The notes: generated by a model from the letters alone, not told the origin. 64,000 bases of DNA from Diphasiastrum complanatum (GCA_029204225.1 CM055107.1:4409079-4473078); one strand, 5' to 3'; shown: positions 10,567 through 21,978, counted from the first letter of the stretch. A program made the numbers and translations.

Positions 10567-11184
10567 TTAGTTGCACAGAAAGAAAAGCACCTTACATGGA
10601 GATTCCGAGTCAGATTCCGCCATATATTTGTAAAACTCTGAAACGCAGAAGAGCTTGCGAGACTTCAGAGGCAATTTAAGCACCATCTTGAAAGAAAGCT
10701 CCCTTTCTTTCAAGTAATGAGAGTTAGGCTTACCAGGGCCTTTTTGTCTGCCTCTCTTTTTCGAAGAAACCCTAACTTCACCCGCCGCTTCTGATGGCAT
10801 AGTTTGCAACGATAATATCGTTGACGGCGAACACGGCTGCAGCGCAGGCTGCACCATATCTTGGTTCACTACCATCATTGGAAAACCTTGCTGCCCAGGC
10901 TCCCCAGCCATCATCATGAGCGAAAAACCGTGAAGAGAAGAGTGATTAGGGTCCGGAGCAACCATCATCAATCCTCCATGGACGTCGCTAACATCTGCAT
11001 CCATTGTGTCTTCGCATCCGGGCATGGCACCCCCCTGCTCCCTCTCTCCGAGGATTCCCACATCGTTGCCCCAGGCCAGGGCCGCGGCCTCTACCCTCTG
11101 CCTTTCTGCTGCTGCTTCAATGTCGCGATGGAGATGATGATGCACCGCCTGCAGATGCGCCGCGTGCAAATGAGCGGCCTGCAT
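10567..11184 (-). CDS. unrecognised 205-residue protein with AT-hook-like motif
   Basis: Candidate host gene; no family is recognised. The ORF starts at a true ATG and has more C, G and CpG than its surroundings. Residues 1-30 are Ala/His-rich (HLHAAHLQAVHHHLHRD), followed by an Ala/Glu/Arg helix-like stretch. The middle is Met/Gly-rich and low in complexity. Near residue 140 a basic segment KKRGRQKGPGKP resembles an AT-hook (core RGR-x-K), suggesting DNA contact in the nucleus. The tail (ERELSFKMVLKLPLKSRKLF, then EFYKYMAESDSESP) is more structured. A GTGCTT after the SPCK codons could be a splice donor, so the last eight codons might be intron. It could be complete, or exon 1 of a longer gene. 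No element motif lies next to it. Confidence 0.5.
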   Translation of the reverse strand: MQAAHLHAAHLQAVHHHLHRDIEAAAERQRVEAAALAWGNDVGILGEREQGGAMPGCEDTMDADVSDVHGGLMMVAPDPNHSSLHGFSLMMMAGEPGQQGFPMMVVNQDMVQPALQPCSPSTILSLQTMPSEAAGEVRVSSKKRGRQKGPGKPNSHYLKERELSFKMVLKLPLKSRKLFCVSEFYKYMAESDSESPCKVLFFLCN

Positions 11185-11284
11185 CTCGTCCCCCTCCCTT
11201 TTCCGCTCCGCACTCCCTCCTCTCCTCTCGATCGATCGCCTCCCTCTCCCTCTTCCTTTCCTTTCTTCTCTCTCTTCTCTCTCT

Positions 11285-11322
<38 letters not shown>

Positions 11323-11330
11323 CTAGTTCG
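11185..11330 (-). promoter_or_regulatory. possible 5' UTR/core promoter with GA and TA repeats
   Basis: Directly upstream of the ORF on the minus strand lie GA-rich sequence, then a (CA)n run (about 11285-11301) and a (TA)n run (about 11302-11321). GA-rich leaders and TA-rich sequence are common near plant transcription starts. The TA run ends in ACTAGT (11322-11327), the same word seen at the repeat termini near 44.8-46.6 kb, so it could also be an element scar. Confidence 0.35.
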
Positions 11331-11518
11331 CCTTGGCACTTTCCTTTGAGGATATATAGAAACATCTATATGCACTCATACCTAGAGGGATAAAAACCTT
11401 GGTGGTGGGTGTGTGAGGATATCATTAAAGCATCGTCGAGCCGAGAAGTTTGTTTGAGGGCAAGGCATCTAGTTGTTGTAGTTTCTGCTTCTCACCATCA
11501 AAACTGACTTTGTTTTCT

Positions 11519-11660
11519 CTTTAGACCATTAAGACATTGACTTCTAGTAGTTTTCCCTTTTGACCATTAAGACTGACTTCTTGTACTTTTCTCTTTAGAC
11601 CACTAAGACATTGACTTCTTGTACTTTCCCTTTTCGACCATTAAGACATTGACTTGTTGG
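11519..11660. repeat. short tandem repeat, about 40-50 bp unit
   Basis: Four imperfect copies of a unit containing ACCATTAAGACATTGACTTC followed by TTGTA or TAGTA and a T-rich stretch. Confidence 0.7.
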
Positions 11661-11771
11661 CTACGTTCAGGCTGTAAAGATTTCTCTTTGGGGCCATTGT
11701 ATTGGGCCTCATGTCTCTCATTTTGATGTGGCTTATAGCCATTTGGTTTAAGATCGTCTTTCTCTCAGGGA

Positions 11772-11838
11772 TCGGTCTCATCCTAGTTGGTAAGAGTCGC
11801 CATTAATGTGTAGTCTCATCCTAGTTGGTTAGGGTCGC
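11772..11838. repeat. two-copy tandem repeat
   Basis: TCTCATCCTAGTTGGT followed by AGAGTCGCCAT or TAGGGTCGCCAT occurs twice, about 40 bp apart. Confidence 0.7.
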
Positions 11839-12735
11839 CATAGATATGCACATAGCACCCTCCTTGCATATTACACAATTGTTAATAGAGCCATGCTTCA
11901 GAACAAGCTCATTGGGCTTCTATCATGTGATTGGGACATTGGCTTTTGGATTGCATGTGTGTCACATAAGTAAGATAACATGATAAATGTCTTATCATAG
12001 CCTTAGATTCAAATCAAATTCACAATCAGCTTTGATTTATTGGAATTTATAGGCGTGTATTAATTTCTTGAAGATTCTACTCATCTAGTTGGTTTTATTT
12101 TTGACAATCTATTCATTGTAGTATCTTATTCATTTTCATTTGTTATTTCAAATCTAAGGATATAGAGTTGTAGTCTATTTTTGAGATATAACATATATTA
12201 TTGGCCAAGAAATAACCACATTCTGGCCATTTTACTGGTTGTTTTTTATTATTAGTTTCTTGGAGATTTTTTTATATTTTCATCATTTAGTTACCTAGAT
12301 TTTGTTGTTGTGATTTCCTCATATCTTGCATCATAGGTTTGTAGGTCTAGTTGTCAACTTTTGGAAGGTGTATTTTTCTTTTGGTTTGGCCAAGCTCTGG
12401 GCAAGTTATGTCGTTTTAATGGGGGCTCACGACCTTTTCTCATGTTTTCGTATTTCTAGAAACTAATTGAAAGCCACTTTCAAATACTAATGCCCAAATA
12501 TAAAATAGAACAAACTTTGAGAAAAATGGAAATGACACCCAGAATATTAGAAACTGTAAATTGATAGCTCTATTATTAACAAGCTCTTTTTCATTATTCT
12601 TTTCATCCTCTGTTGCTTTACATGCTTATAGCAATCAAAGTACAAAAACAACCAATCGATCAATACCAACATCTAGCTTGACAACTACCAGATCTTTTGA
12701 GCTTTTATTTTTTAGCTATAAAGGTACCAATCAAC
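11839..12735. other. gene-free stretch
   Basis: AT-rich sequence. Short ORFs show no motif. Nothing recognised until the copia fragment at 12736. Confidence 0.5.
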
Positions 12736-13830
12736 TTAATGATTTAGTTCTCCAATATGTTTCTTGTGTCTAGTGATTGTCAAATAGATTAAGGAGCCTA
12801 TTAGCTTCCTAGAGAGTGTGATGTCCTCAAAGGATTCTTCATCACAATCATTAGTAACTTTACAAACTTGCTCCATAGGGGTATCAATCCCCTTACAATC
12901 TTTCATGCCAAACCTTTCAAAAATGGAAGTAGAATACTTTGATTGACTTATAAAAGTAAAATCACTACCTCTAGTAACTTCTATTCCAAGTATGAACTTA
13001 AGAAGTCCTAGATCTACCATCTTGAATTACTAGACAAAGAAGCTTTAACATTTCTTATTGCTTCACCATCATTTCCTGTCAATATGATTATCATCAACAT
13101 AAAGTACTAAAATGATGATCTTTCCGTCATTATATTTGATGTACAAAGAAGGCTCATAAGAGCTAATCACAAAGCCAAGGGAGTAGAGAAAATCATGCAA
13201 CCTAGAGTACCAAGCTCTAGGTGCTTGCTTCAAGCCATATAGGGTCCTTAAGTGGCAAACCTTGTCTTCCTCACCATCCTTGATGAAGCCCTCGGGTTGC
13301 AACATGTATATTTCCTCCTCCAAGTAGCCATTCAAAAAAGCATTGGCCACATCCATTTGATAGAGATTCCACTTGAACAAAGTAGCAGTACAAATGATCA
13401 ATCTAATAGTTACAAGCTTTCCTACAGGAGCAAATGTTTCCTCATAATCCATGCCTTTAGTTTGAAGAAACTCCTTAGCAAAAAATCTAGCTTTGTACTT
13501 ACTTATAGATCCATCTTGATTGTACTTTAATCTATAGATCCACTTACATGCAAGTGGCTTCTTCCCATATGGAAGGTGTACAAGATTCCAAGTTTGATTA
13601 TCTATCAAAGCATCAAACTCTACTTGCATTGCATCTCTCCAAACTTGTGATCTACTTGCATCTTCATAACATGCCGGCTCTTCAAGCAGTGTGGTTAGAA
13701 AAGAGTAAGAGGTAGAAGGAGTTGTGTCTTCCCTTTGCTTCCCTTTCTCAAAGTATGTGAGCCTTGAAGGCTCGGCCTTGCTCCTTGTGGATCTTCTCAG
13801 CCCCTTTGGTACTTGATCTTGATCTTCCAA
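12736..13830 (-). pseudogene. copia reverse transcriptase fragment
   Basis: Reverse transcriptase of a minus-strand Ty1/copia element. From 13830 it reads a hinge with GLRRSTRSK, then QVWRDAMQVEFDAL, NQTWNLVHLPYGKK, KYKARFFAKEF, the first catalytic segment YQMDVANAFLNGYL, LYGLKQAPRAWYSR and the active site LVLYVDDNHI. A frameshift follows at about 13069-13030. The RT end then continues in another frame as VDLGLLKFILGIEV, QSKYSTSIFERFGM, CKGIDTPMEQ and SRKLIGSLIYL, stopping at 12736. RNase H is missing on this side. The catalytic residues are intact but the frame is broken, so it is inactive. Confidence 0.85.
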
Positions 13831-14068
13831 AAGTTCATTTTCAAGAAGCTCCTCCTCGGGTTTTGCAAAAGATTAAATGAACTTGGAGACAACTTGTAAC
13901 TTTGAGATTCATCAAATAAGACATCCTTCCTAACTTTTACTTTGTTTGAAATAGGATCAAATATCCGATATCCTTTGCTATTTTCACCATAGCCTACAAA
14001 TATTCCTTTGAAGGAAGTTGCATCTTCTTTCCTTCTAGTTTCCAAAGGAATGTGGACAAGCCGCGTAC
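13797..14068 (-). pseudogene. copia integrase C-terminal fragment
   Basis: C-terminal part of a copia integrase: VHIPLETRRK, then SFKGIFVGYGENSKGYRIFD and VKVRKDVLFDE, the usual strand-rich segment after the DDE core. It lies directly upstream of, and belongs to, the RT fragment at 12736-13830. The sequence stops near 14068, next to the terminus of another element's LTR (14073). This suggests that the next element inserted into this integrase. Confidence 0.8.
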
Positions 14069-14072
14069 TCTA

Positions 14073-14856
14073 TGCTATCTATGAGTGGCTAAAATGAAAG
14101 TCTGAATTAAGCGCAATGCTGATAAGCAATAGCGCAATAACAATCTCTAAAACAACTCTAAGAAGTGAGCTAGAATGCTCAAGAGTGTTCAAGCTCGCAG
14201 GCATGAGAGAGAGAGAGAGAGAGCTAACTATTCAAAAAACTTCTTCTGATAACTTCAACTTCTAATGATAATGAAACTGTATGAATATGAACAGCTATTT
14301 ATACTAAAAAATTAGGTCATGAATTGTGATTGCCAGTTGGCTAGTGATCAGCTGGCATCCATCATGTCCTTGTCATTGATTGCTGGTAAGCGGTGAAATT
14401 GGCCGTAAACGTTCTGTCTACATAAATGAACCAAAATTGTAGCTCTACAGAAATGAACTAAAACAGCCACAGGCGACATTGTCGGATTTTTCGCGAAAAA
14501 TGCGAAAAAGGAGAAGGTGCCCTTAAATCTCATTTAGGGTTCCCCCACACTTTGCCAGAGTCATTTCCTTACCATTTGAGGCTCTTCTGAAAAAGCGAAA
14601 AATGTGACATTGTGATTTTACACGAGATTTCTGTCAGGCAAAAAATGCGAAAAAGAGACACTGCATTTTTCAATGGGATTCTTCACAGGCGAAAAAGGCA
14701 ACACTGTCATAGACTCCATGTAATTCTGCAGACTATGTAAAAACACTTGTAATTCTACAGATTGTGTAAAAACACGCAAAATCCGTAGAACTGGATAAAC
14801 AATGGATGGAGATTAAAAGCGATTAGTTGATTGGTAAGAAGGAGAATAATCCAACA
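14073..14856 (-). repeat. probable 3' LTR of a second copia element
   Basis: On the minus strand it starts TGTTGGATTATTC at 14856, right after a polypurine tract (AAGGGGGAT, complement of about 14857-14866), and may end in ...ATAGCA at 14073. A TATA box (TATAAATAG, complement of 14295-14303) lies in a sensible place, and a GA repeat (14209-14222) follows. The left boundary is inferred from the loss of integrase coding and from the TG word only. Similar sequence with GCGAAAAA words recurs at 28990-29430. Confidence 0.6.
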
Positions 14857-14983
14857 ATCCCCCTTAATCTGAATCTTTGAATGCCTTGACCTTCAAACTT
14901 AGTTCTACACAAAATCTTCTGTGTGACTCCAAACTTAATGCTTTAGTAAAAACATCCGCTGTCATATCTTGCGTTCTACAATA

Positions 14984-15490
14984 CTACAATCTGACCTCTT
15001 CATTGAAAACTTTGCTTCTAACCAAATGATACTTCAGTTCAATGTGCTTACTCCTGGAATAAAATCTAGGGTTGGTTGATAAAGCGATGGCACTTTGATT
15101 ATCACAAAATAATGTCGTCGGAGCATATTGATTCAGACCGATATCTGAGAGTAAGTTCATCAACCAAATTGCTTCCTTTGTAGCTTGAGAGGCTGCGATA
15201 TACTTTGATTCAGTGGAAGATAGAGTTATCGAAGGCTGTTTGAAACTGTTCCAGGAAACTGGACCATTGTTGAGAAAGAATGTAAATGTGGAAGTGAATT
15301 TACGAGTGTCTACATCTTCTGCCCAACTTGCATCTGTGTAACCACTGAGGAAATTGAGTTTGTCGTTGCCGACTACTCCATAACAAATGCAAAAGTCTGT
15401 AGCACAAGCTTTGAAAGATGTAGCCAATGGCAACTGCCACTTCTCATAGCGTACGAGAGTTTCATGGACCTCTAGATCACCTTTCTCCAC
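14984..15490 (-). pseudogene. copia RNase H
   Basis: RNase H domain of the element owning the LTR at 14073-14856. It shows SGYTDASWAEDVDTRK (catalytic Asp), STFTFFLNNGPVSWNS, LSSTESKYIAAS (catalytic Glu), LFCDNQSAIALSTNPRFYSR (catalytic Asp) and SKHIELKYHLVR. The core looks intact over 168 residues. The RT that should precede it is lost: sequence above 15490 no longer reads as polymerase. About 130 bp separate it from the polypurine tract, as usual for copia 3' ends. Confidence 0.85.
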
Positions 15491-17322
15491 ATTGGATCGA
15501 TTCCTGACCTTGCTAATGGAATTGGTTCTTCCTTTTTACTTACCCATAACACTCATAGCAATACTAGATTTGCTGGACAAGTGTTAAAAAAGGGTAACAT
15601 AAATCTTTAGCGTCGTTGTCAAAGAATAGATGAGTAGGCCTAGATATCCTTGTTTTGAAGCTTAAATTACTTGTCTTTGCTCTGTTTCTTGTTTTTAATC
15701 TTTTTAACATATATGTTTTGCATGTGTGGATATTGTTTATAGCTTCTCCTTGGTCAAAATCAAGTTAGTTGCTGATTATTTGCAAAGGCACACAATGTGC
15801 AAGTCTTCTTTCTAATGGGTGAATGTTTTTATCCAATAGATGAGTCTTTCCCTCTCTATAGCAAGCAATCAAACACTAGCATGTGAATAATTTTTTAGTT
15901 TTTGAAGAAAAAATTAAGTACTCACTGAATCAATCAATTTTTCTGTCATCTTGTGTTGCAGCAAAATGCTCAGCCCACACATGTGAGACGAGACTTTTCC
16001 TAAAACCCTTGCTTTCTGGTTTTTACATTTCTTTGGTTGGCGAGTTTTTTTTTTCAGTGGGCATGCCTTTTCAAAGCGTAAGCCTTTTTTAATAAACACT
16101 TGCTTTGACTGCTCTCCCTACATATTTCTCAATGTAGATGCTTATTGTAGTAAACAACTTGATTTCTATATTTTAGATTTTTTAAGTTGTTTATTGATTT
16201 GAAACAACCTTGAATCAAATAGACAATTATCTTTTCACTTGGTGATTCAAGGAAAGAAACTAGATTCTTAAGGTCCTATCCAATTTTCTTGAAACAAGAC
16301 TAAGTTTTTCAGCCATTTCCTCTCACATGTGCGAGGAGTGTCTTGAAACATTCGCCTGTATACTCAAAATATAGCCCTTGTCTTGAGCTTCCAATAGAGT
16401 TCTCAATGAATGTTTCTAAGTTTTTCTAGAAACACACGCCTTACACGTGTGGGCCGAACATTTTTAGATCATTATATAAACATCCATTGACTATCATGAT
16501 GGCTCGTTACATTGTGACTATGCTATTGACACCTTGACGAATGTTTATTTTCAGGTTTATTGCATCTCTAAAGCTAGTTAACAAGACCTTCAAATAGCTC
16601 GCACTAAGTAAAAATATTTGCCCACTCAGTTTATGAGTAGAATTTAGCAATCAGGAAGTAAAATGACCTTTCTTAGATATATCTATGTTTGTCCATTTTT
16701 CTCGTGATTAATTTTTTCCAGTGATCAAGATCTAAGCACCACTTTAGTTAGAGATATTCAATCAGTGACATTTGCGGGGGCTTTATAGTGACTCGACCTT
16801 TCTAATATAAAATTAGCTTAAATTCTAGATCTAGAACCCATCCTAGTGTGACTAAGATAGACAAGTAGATACGACATCAAATTGATTTGAATAATATATT
16901 GACCAAATCCTTGTGGTATTTGATCATCAGATCTATCATGATAATTGTTAAATTGAGTATCATGATGATCTAACTATAGCACGTATACCATCCACTTAAC
17001 TATTTTAATATTATTTATCGGTTCTTTTCAATAGTTGTTGATCAATTTGAAAAGTTTCATGAAGGAGAGACTCACCATTCGATCTGAATTCGAACATTGA
17101 TAAACTAGTAGATCTAGATCGACTATTGAGAATTTGATGTAGATCATCAATCTTCTTCCAATCTAGCATCTACATTTTTAGCAACTAATTCTTGTCTTGA
17201 TTTTAGATCTCCTTATTGCCTAGTACAAGTTCTTCCTTTCAAGGATAACCATATCATCAAAGCAAGTAGATCTTTGATTAGGCCATGACGATAGGAGAAA
17301 CCTTGATCAGATCATCTTTCTT
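15491..17322. other. gene-free stretch
   Basis: AT-rich sequence. Two short inverted words (CAGCCCACACATGTGAG near 15970 and CACGTGTGGGCCGA near 16446) could pair. No protein or RNA gene was recognised. Confidence 0.5.
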
Positions 17323-18134
17323 TTTACTGTAGAACACCTCAACAGATAAATCTCGGTTCTACTAACAAAGTGCACAGTCTAATTGACAAAGGATGAGAAA
17401 CGAACTCGAACTCGAAACATTTCTATTCATGTCCAAACTCGAAAGATTCGTGAAATATATTTTTGTTGAAACTCGAAAGATTCGCGAACAGGTTCTTATT
17501 GAAATTTGAAAGATTTGCGAACAATATCTTGTCGCGAAATATTTTTTATTCTTGTTCAACCTCCAAACTGTCAACTGTCGCAAACACTTCACGAAACACG
17601 AAGCTGTCGTGAAGAGACAAACTGTCGCGAACAATTCGCAAAACACGAAGCTGTCACGAAGAGACAAACTGTTGCGAACAATTCACAAACAAAACAGAAC
17701 ATTTATTTGAATATCAACCGTCTTAACGATTAGATCTACTATTACAGAATTAAAAGGCCAAAAGACCTGTCCTATAACATTAATATAAATACATGTGCAC
17801 TACTCGTTGTAACATCTCAATCAGAGACACAATAGAGAAACAAGACAACAAGAGATGTATATTGATGATTCAGATTCAGAATTATAAAAATTTATTTTTA
17901 ATCAAAGTCTCTCAACAGATGATTTTATGAATTGTTTCTGATTGTCTAAAATTGTCTATAATACTCACACAATATATCAAATTTTTGTATGCTTTATTCA
18001 ATCAAAGTAAAAACTATTTTATTAGTACATAGACCAGAAACAGACCCGATTGAAGACACTGATATTAGTTTGATTTATTCAAACTTTCATCATGTTCTCT
18101 GAAGAACAATTATTACAATTTTTCCTACATTTAC
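17323..18134 (+). mobile_element. solo LTR with 5-bp target duplication
   Basis: The LTR runs from TGTAGAACACC (17328) to TTTTTCCTACA (18129), 802 bp, with the inverted ends TGTAG/CTACA. TTTAC precedes it (17323-17327) and follows it (18130-18134). No primer site, polypurine tract or coding sequence adjoins it. This is the product expected from recombination between the two LTRs of one element. The same LTR, in opposite orientation, is attached to copia RNase H at 25935-26668, which fixes the family as copia. It contains many TCGCGAA words. Confidence 0.85.
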
Positions 18135-19221
18135 TAATAAATTCCATAAAAAAGAGAATAGACTTAGAAAATACAAAAACAATACATATCAAAAAATCAA
18201 AAGACAGAGAGTGTATATCCGAACAATTCATAATTCTGACGATTGCTTTGTAGAGTGTATATCCGAACTAATGCACTCTTGGATGGATGTGTGACCAGAG
18301 ATGTCAGCAGTTCTGATTTGTTGAACTTCAGTATAGGTGTCTTAGACAACCGTAAGGAGAAGAACAATTAGACATCTAAGATAGTCGTGCACTTCTTTGT
18401 TACTAATATTCTGATTTAAAGAAATGTGAATCAAATAGGCGTCTATGACAGTCATACATTTCTTCATTTGTAAAGTTATTGACAATAGAGGAGAAAGAGT
18501 AAGAGGCATTCAAGCATGAATACAACTGATAAGAACAATAGCGATTCTATATAACAAATGTTGTAATAACAACTATCAGATCACAAGACAATTGCTCAAA
18601 GCACGTGATCCTACTTATAGAAACAAGTAATTGCTATAGTTTTGAATATTTTTACTCTCTCTCTCAAATCTCTAACTATGAGGAGTCAAATACTAAGAAA
18701 ATCAATTTCGGTTTGTTTGCTCTCTATCTGATTTCGATTGATAAAATGGATACTGATCGATCCTATCCCTACTCACTCAGTTCCTTATATAGTTGTCGGA
18801 TAAACTCATGTTATTCTAATTATAGATCATTAACAATTCTAGTAGTAGATCCTGGAGCTCATCCACTTCGCATTGTGACCGTAGGCTAGACTCGGGCAGT
18901 TCCTTGTAGTGCCAAGGGCGGTTGGCGGTTCATGTGTAAATCTAAAATATGTCGCGTTTCTCGCATTTCTTGGGTGTTCGAAATCTCGAGTAGAACATTG
19001 TTGTTGCATTTCTCGCAAAAACCTTTTTGTTATCAGGTTCTCAGAATGCTAAGTAGAAGACTTTGTCGCAGTCTTCGCATTTTTCGCCTGTTGAGGATTG
19101 CATGTAAAATATGCATATTGTTTTCAAAAACCATTGATTCCTGCAGACTGCTTTGAGAGAGTGATTTACTTGAGTGAATTGGAGGGCAGTTAGGATGAGT
19201 AGGAGTAGATTAACTCCAACA
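18135..19221 (-). repeat. sequence ending in a copia 3' LTR
   Basis: The right edge is firm: on the minus strand an LTR starts TGTTGGAGTTAATC at 19221 after the polypurine tract AAGGGAGAG (complement of 19222-19230). A TATA box (CTATATAAGG, complement of 18783-18792) suggests that the LTR reaches at least to about 18600. The left edge was not found, so part of this stretch may be unrelated. Confidence 0.55.
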
Positions 19222-19399
19222 CTCTCCCTTAACCTTACTATTACGAATCTGAATTTAGATTGAGATTTAACATACCTACCAAAGTAGAATGTTTCTCTCT
19301 TGACAATGGTTTTCTCAAAATATCAGCCAACATACTCTATGTATGATAGTAACTTAGTACAACATCTTTATTCTAAACTTTCTCTCTAAGAAAATGAAA

Positions 19400-19590
19400 T
19401 TGAACTTCTATATGTTTAGTTCTAGAATGAGTTCGTGGGCTCATAGATAGAGCTATACAGCTCTGATTGTCGCACTGGACTATAGTTGGACTGATCTGTG
19501 AAAATTGCAAATTCTGTAGCAACCTTCTGAGCCAAACAATCTCCTTCATTGTTGATGTAGCTACAACGTATTCTAAGAGGAAAACAAAAT
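19400..19590 (-). pseudogene. copia RNase H, C-terminal half
   Basis: Across frameshifts it reads EYVVATSTMKEIVWLRRLL, IVQCDNQSCIALSMSPRT and SRTKHIEVQFHFLREK, the C-terminal half of a copia RNase H including the last catalytic Asp in CDNQS. The N-terminal half lies beyond the insert, at 19863-20179. Confidence 0.7.
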
Positions 19591-19594
19591 GTAT

Positions 19595-19862
19595 TTCTAC
19601 TCAATATGTCGACGGGAGAATCCCTACCTAATTATATAGAGAGTAGAGTCCTATGCATGAAACCATGCAACCCCCATGCAAGTCAACCATAAATAGGTCT
19701 CATCTCTTCATGCAGTCCTCTTGCCTATATCTCTCACACAGACATGCAATGTTCCAAATATCTCAATTAGAGTGTCTGGGTCCTCTCAAGGTAATTAGTC
19801 ACAAACAGGCCTCAACATAGAATTAAATCTCGGCGTGACCAATAATCTCGAGTACTGGAGCT
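19595..19862 (-). mobile_element. LTR fragment inserted in RNase H
   Basis: The reverse complement matches the LTR at 47608-48094 over most of its length. Shared words include TCGAGATTATT, ACCTTGAGAGGACCCAGACA, CTCTAATTGAGA and GACCTATTTAT. It separates the two halves of the copia RNase H. The first 70 bp or so of the LTR are missing, so it is a partial copy. Boundaries are approximate. Confidence 0.65.
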
Positions 19863-20179
19863 GTTCCATAAAATGTGTCCTCCTGCAAAAAAACAAATAT
19901 AACCAAATGTGGACTTTCTGGTATCAGGTCTCCCACCCAATCTGAATCTGAATAAGTGACTAATGTAAGTGCAGCTTATGTATTATCATTATAGCACAAA
20001 GCATAGTGTTTCATAGCTTGAATGTACTTCAATACTCTTTGCAGAGCCTTCCAATGTTGTAAGCCTGGATTGGACATGTATTGTGACAGTGTGTTTACCG
20101 CATATGCTAGATCAGGTCGTGTGCAGATCATAGAATATATTATAGACCTGATTATTGACTGATAAGGGTGTCTACACAT
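19863..20179 (-). pseudogene. copia RNase H N-terminal half and connection
   Basis: From 20179 it reads RPDLAYAVNTLSQYMSNP, LQHWKALQRVLKYI, VTYSDSDWVGD, and then in another frame RKSTFGYICFFAGG and HILWNSS. This is the connection region and the first catalytic Asp (YSDSDW) of RNase H. It ends at the LTR-fragment insertion. Confidence 0.75.
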
Positions 20180-20185
20180 CTCTTT

Positions 20186-21094
20186 CTATTCTTCTTCAAT
20201 TCTAGGGCACATGTCTTTTGATAGTTTGGATCTTGGATCCATGGGTGTGTCTATCGGCTTACAGTCCTCCATGCCATATCTGTGAAGTACATTGATTAAA
20301 TAGGATTCTTGGCTTATAGCGATCCTTCTATTTGGGCGATCTCTGGTGATCTCCATGTCAAGTAGGCAATGAACTGGACCTAAATTAGTCATCTCAAATT
20401 TTGTTGAAAGCAAAGATTTTGTTTCATACAGTAACTGATTTGAATTGCTGATAATTAAAGAACCATCAACATACAAGTCTATTTTGACATAGCTTGGGCC
20501 TTTATACTTGAGATACACATTTGAGTCTGCAAAGCAAGAAGTAAAGTTGTGCTGCAACAAGAAGTGATTAATTCTTTCATACCAGGCCCTAGGAGCTTGC
20601 TTGAGGCCATAAATTGCCTTATGCAATTTACATACCATATGCTCTTGACCTTGAAGGACGTAACCTTTTGGTTGATAAATAAAAATGTCTTCTTGTATAT
20701 ATCCGTGAAGGAATGCTATCTGGATGTCCATTTGATGAATGTCCAGGTCCTCTGCAGCAGCTATAGCCAGCAAGGTTCGAATAGATTGATGTTTTACCAC
20801 TGGACTGAAAGTGTCAGTGTAATCTATTTTGTAAGCTTGCTCATATCCTTTACCCAACAATCATGCTTTCCATTAAGATATTGATCCATCTGGCTTAAGC
20901 TTTAGTTTGAAGATCCACTTAGTTTCAATGAGTTTTGTAATTGCAGGAGGATCAACAAGACTCCAGGTCTTGTTCTTCATCAATGAGTTGTACTCAGCAT
21001 CCATGGCAGCTTTCCACTTGTTTGCATCTAACATTGACAATGCTTCTGCAACAGAGGTAGGTTTATCATGACTGATAAGGGATGGAACGATCAA
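20186..21094 (-). pseudogene. copia reverse transcriptase with YVDG active site
   Basis: RVT_2 reverse transcriptase. From 21094: AMDAEYNSLMKNKTWSLVD and KWIFKLKLKPDGSI, a break near 20870, then DYTDTFSPVVKHQSIRTL, HQMDIQIAFLHGYI, LYGLKQ-type segment IYGLKQAPRAWYER, the active site IDLYVDGSLIISN and GMEDCKPIDTPMDP. The second Asp of the usual YVDD box is Gly, which should abolish polymerase activity. Together with the frame break this marks a dead copy. It continues the integrase fragments at 21175-21690. Confidence 0.9.
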
Positions 21095-21174
21095 GTTGTT
21101 GTCATTATCATGTACATCTTCAAACTACAGATTCCTGAGTAGATGTCTCTCCTGGGTGAATGACATTGATATCT

Positions 21175-21690
21175 TCATATTGTGGTTTGAACAGTCGTAG
21201 GTCCAGACCAATCGATGGTAAATAGAGTTGTTGGAACAAACTCCTGCATTTGCTGCTTCTGCCTAAAATCATATGACTTGTCTTCATGGAAGACAACATC
21301 TTGGTTGACTAAGATCTGACATGTTTCAACATCATAGATGGTATGCTTTATGTGATGTTGAATAGCCAATAAAAATATACTTACAGCTGACTGGTTCCAG
21401 CTTTTTCCTCAGATCAGATGGTATTTGTGCATCGCAGAGGCATCCAAACACACGTGGGTGTTTAAGGCTTGGTTTGTAACCATAGTAGATTTCAAATGGA
21501 GTTTTAGAGTCAACTGCTTTGGTGCTGGAATAATTTGCAAATACCAGACTATAGATATTGCTTCAGCCCAAAATTTCTTGGGTAGCTGAGCATTAGACAT
21601 CATGGATCATGCAGCTTCCAACAATATTTGATTCTTTTTTTCAGCTTATTCATTTTGATGTGGAGTATAGCTTGTATGAACTGATGGTGT
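21175..21690 (-). pseudogene. copia integrase, C-terminal part
   Basis: Reading in two frames from about 21690: HTSYTPHQNE, a stop, AEKKNQILLEAA (the Glu of the DDE triad in AEKKN), LPKKFWAEAISIVWYLQ, then after a break IYDVETCQILVNQDVVFHED. The order and spacing are those of a copia integrase end. The N-terminal zinc finger and the first two Asp residues are absent because sequence beyond 21690 belongs to the gypsy element. Closely similar integrase text occurs on the plus strand at 33472-34140. Confidence 0.85.
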
Positions 21691-21957
21691 CGTCCCTCCA
21701 AGTAAAGATTCGACCCCGATAGTTTATCCTCACCCATCTGAAGAAATTCGACTGCATCATCAGTATCGCCAGCAAATCCGCAATGCCGACCAACAATCTT
21801 CCACCTCCCATAAAGTACCTCCCAAACCTTTTGAAAGCAGCACCCTTCAAGGTACTGAAGTCTGGGAGGATTTACTGCAAGCAAATTTCACTCTTCCCTT
21901 CCATGTTCTCTGGAAGCATGCTAGCAAATGAAAACACCAGATTTAATCCAATGACAC

Positions 21958-21971
21958 CCCCCCCCCCCCCC
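21958..21971. repeat. poly(C) run
   Basis: Run of about 14 C just upstream of the protease. Confidence 0.9.
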
Positions 21972-21978
21972 TGATGAG

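Larger units (their letters stand above)
19222..21690 (-). mobile_element. copia element body (pol), broken
   Basis: Minus-strand copia pol from RNase H (19240 upward) through RT to mid-integrase at about 21690. There the coding stops next to a plus-strand gypsy element. The RNase H is split by an LTR-like insert (about 19595-19862). Numerous stops and frameshifts are present. Confidence 0.8.
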
